From SBAX01 sp964646605 (GTDB lineage Bacteria; Planctomycetota; Phycisphaerae; UBA1845): a stretch of DNA of 64,000 bases. This document shows, one piece after another, positions 63,699-64,000 of the stretch. Below the pieces are notes generated by a model that searched no databases, had not been told where the DNA came from, and saw nothing but the letters and a program-made list of their open reading frames with translations. Both the position numbers and the translations under genes were made by a program. Position 1 is the stretch's first letter, and each line of letters starts with the position of its first letter. The DNA is taken from positions 14,904 through 78,903 of the forward strand of contig CAZYEX010000038.1 in the NCBI GenBank assembly GCA_964646605.1, written 5' to 3'.

Positions 63699-64000
63699 GT
63701 GAAAAGTGTCTCAAACTCAGTTCTTTCGTTGTTTCTCATCGGCGTCATGGCTTTGCTAGTGAGCGGAGGCTCGGCCTACGGCAGCGAGGCCGATTTGGCC
63801 ATCCCCGACCTGCACGCAGGGACGTTCAACATCTTCGGGGGGACGATCACGGCTTGGAACCTTCTGTTCTACGGCGCGTTGGTCATCACCGGAACGCTGG
63901 GCATCAGTCTGTACTTGCGCTCGCAGATTCGCAAACTGCCCGCACACAGCTCGATGCTCAACGTCGCCGAGGTCATCTTCCAAACCTGCAAGACCTATCT
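63699..64000 (+). CDS. hppA: Membrane-bound ion-pumping pyrophosphatase, N-terminal part (partial)
   Basis: The first 100 codons run off the window. The start is GTG at 63699 with GAGGTG 8 bases upstream. A signal-like first segment (SLFLIGVMALLVSGGSA) precedes a helix (WNLLFYGALVITGTLGI) and RKLPAHSSMLNVAEVIFQTC, close to the KLPxHxSM-x-x-x-(E)-x-I-(F/Y)-x-T-C-K-T-Y pattern of membrane pyrophosphatases. These enzymes couple PPi hydrolysis to Na+ or H+ export. Which ion is pumped cannot be told from this end. Confidence 0.85.
   Translation, partial: MKSVSNSVLSLFLIGVMALLVSGGSAYGSEADLAIPDLHAGTFNIFGGTITAWNLLFYGALVITGTLGISLYLRSQIRKLPAHSSMLNVAEVIFQTCKTY

Noticed and set aside
1..64000. tRNA, rRNA, CRISPR arrays, transposases or integrases
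   Set aside because: None seen. The regular repeats present are inside protein genes or are short hairpins, without the spacing of CRISPR or the ends of insertion sequences.

Overview
The window is high-GC bacterial DNA that most resembles a planctomycete (Planctomycetota). The clues are a dockerin/EF-hand-like C-terminal tail on a short secreted protein (5814-6332), a calcium-repeat surface protein ending in a Cys-Gly/transmembrane/Arg sorting tail (10158-11903), several large secreted repeat proteins and lipoproteins, and outer-membrane-type envelope genes. This assignment is inference; no rRNA or tRNA gene was found to anchor it.

Left third (1-18.7 kb): the last codons of glmS, a gene-free stretch with two inverted repeats, a secreted protein of unknown function, an acyl-AMP ligase of the OleC-like type carrying a small 7-bp repeat tract inside the gene, a PBP4-type D-Ala-D-Ala carboxypeptidase, and then mainly cell-surface genes. 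These are a dockerin-tailed protein, a secreted protein with four 156-bp tandem repeats, a lipoprotein zinc metalloprotease, a thrombospondin-type-3 repeat protein, an Ig-like lipoprotein, a FecR-like protein, a TPR-like/outer-membrane beta-barrel protein and two tiny exported proteins.

Middle and right (18.8-59.6 kb): a complete type VI secretion system (T6SS). A 316-bp divergent region separates a 1789-residue membrane-anchored pseudokinase (minus strand) from the long plus-strand cluster. That cluster runs second pseudokinase, coiled-coil protein, tssJ, tssK, tssL, tssM, tagF, tssA, tssB, tssC, hcp, tssE, tssF, tssG, clpV, vgrG, with many stop/start overlaps. A cargo module follows: DUF1360-like membrane protein, small phage-like protein, PAAR, an Rhs protein with a C-terminal HNH-like toxin, a SUKH-type immunity protein, a pentapeptide-repeat protein, DUF2169, an M15-type peptidase, an HExxH protein, a truncated second M15 copy, and a TssB-TssC fused sheath-like protein. 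TssJ/L/M would form the membrane complex, TssE/F/G/K with VgrG the baseplate, TssB/C the sheath around Hcp, ClpV would recycle the sheath, and PAAR/Rhs/M15 would be the delivered load. The pseudokinases take the place where many T6SS clusters carry an active PpkA-type kinase.

Right end (59.7-64 kb): a single-chain MmeI-like (type IIL/IIG) restriction-methylation protein, a 163-residue unknown protein lying between the methyltransferase and a second, orphan copy of the methyltransferase C-terminal tail, and the first 100 codons of a membrane-bound ion-pumping pyrophosphatase (hppA) running off the window.

The most unusual items are the paired divergent pseudokinases, the fused TssB-TssC paralogue at the end of the T6SS cargo region, and the MmeI-tail duplication. 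All functions are read from motifs and context; no database search was run.
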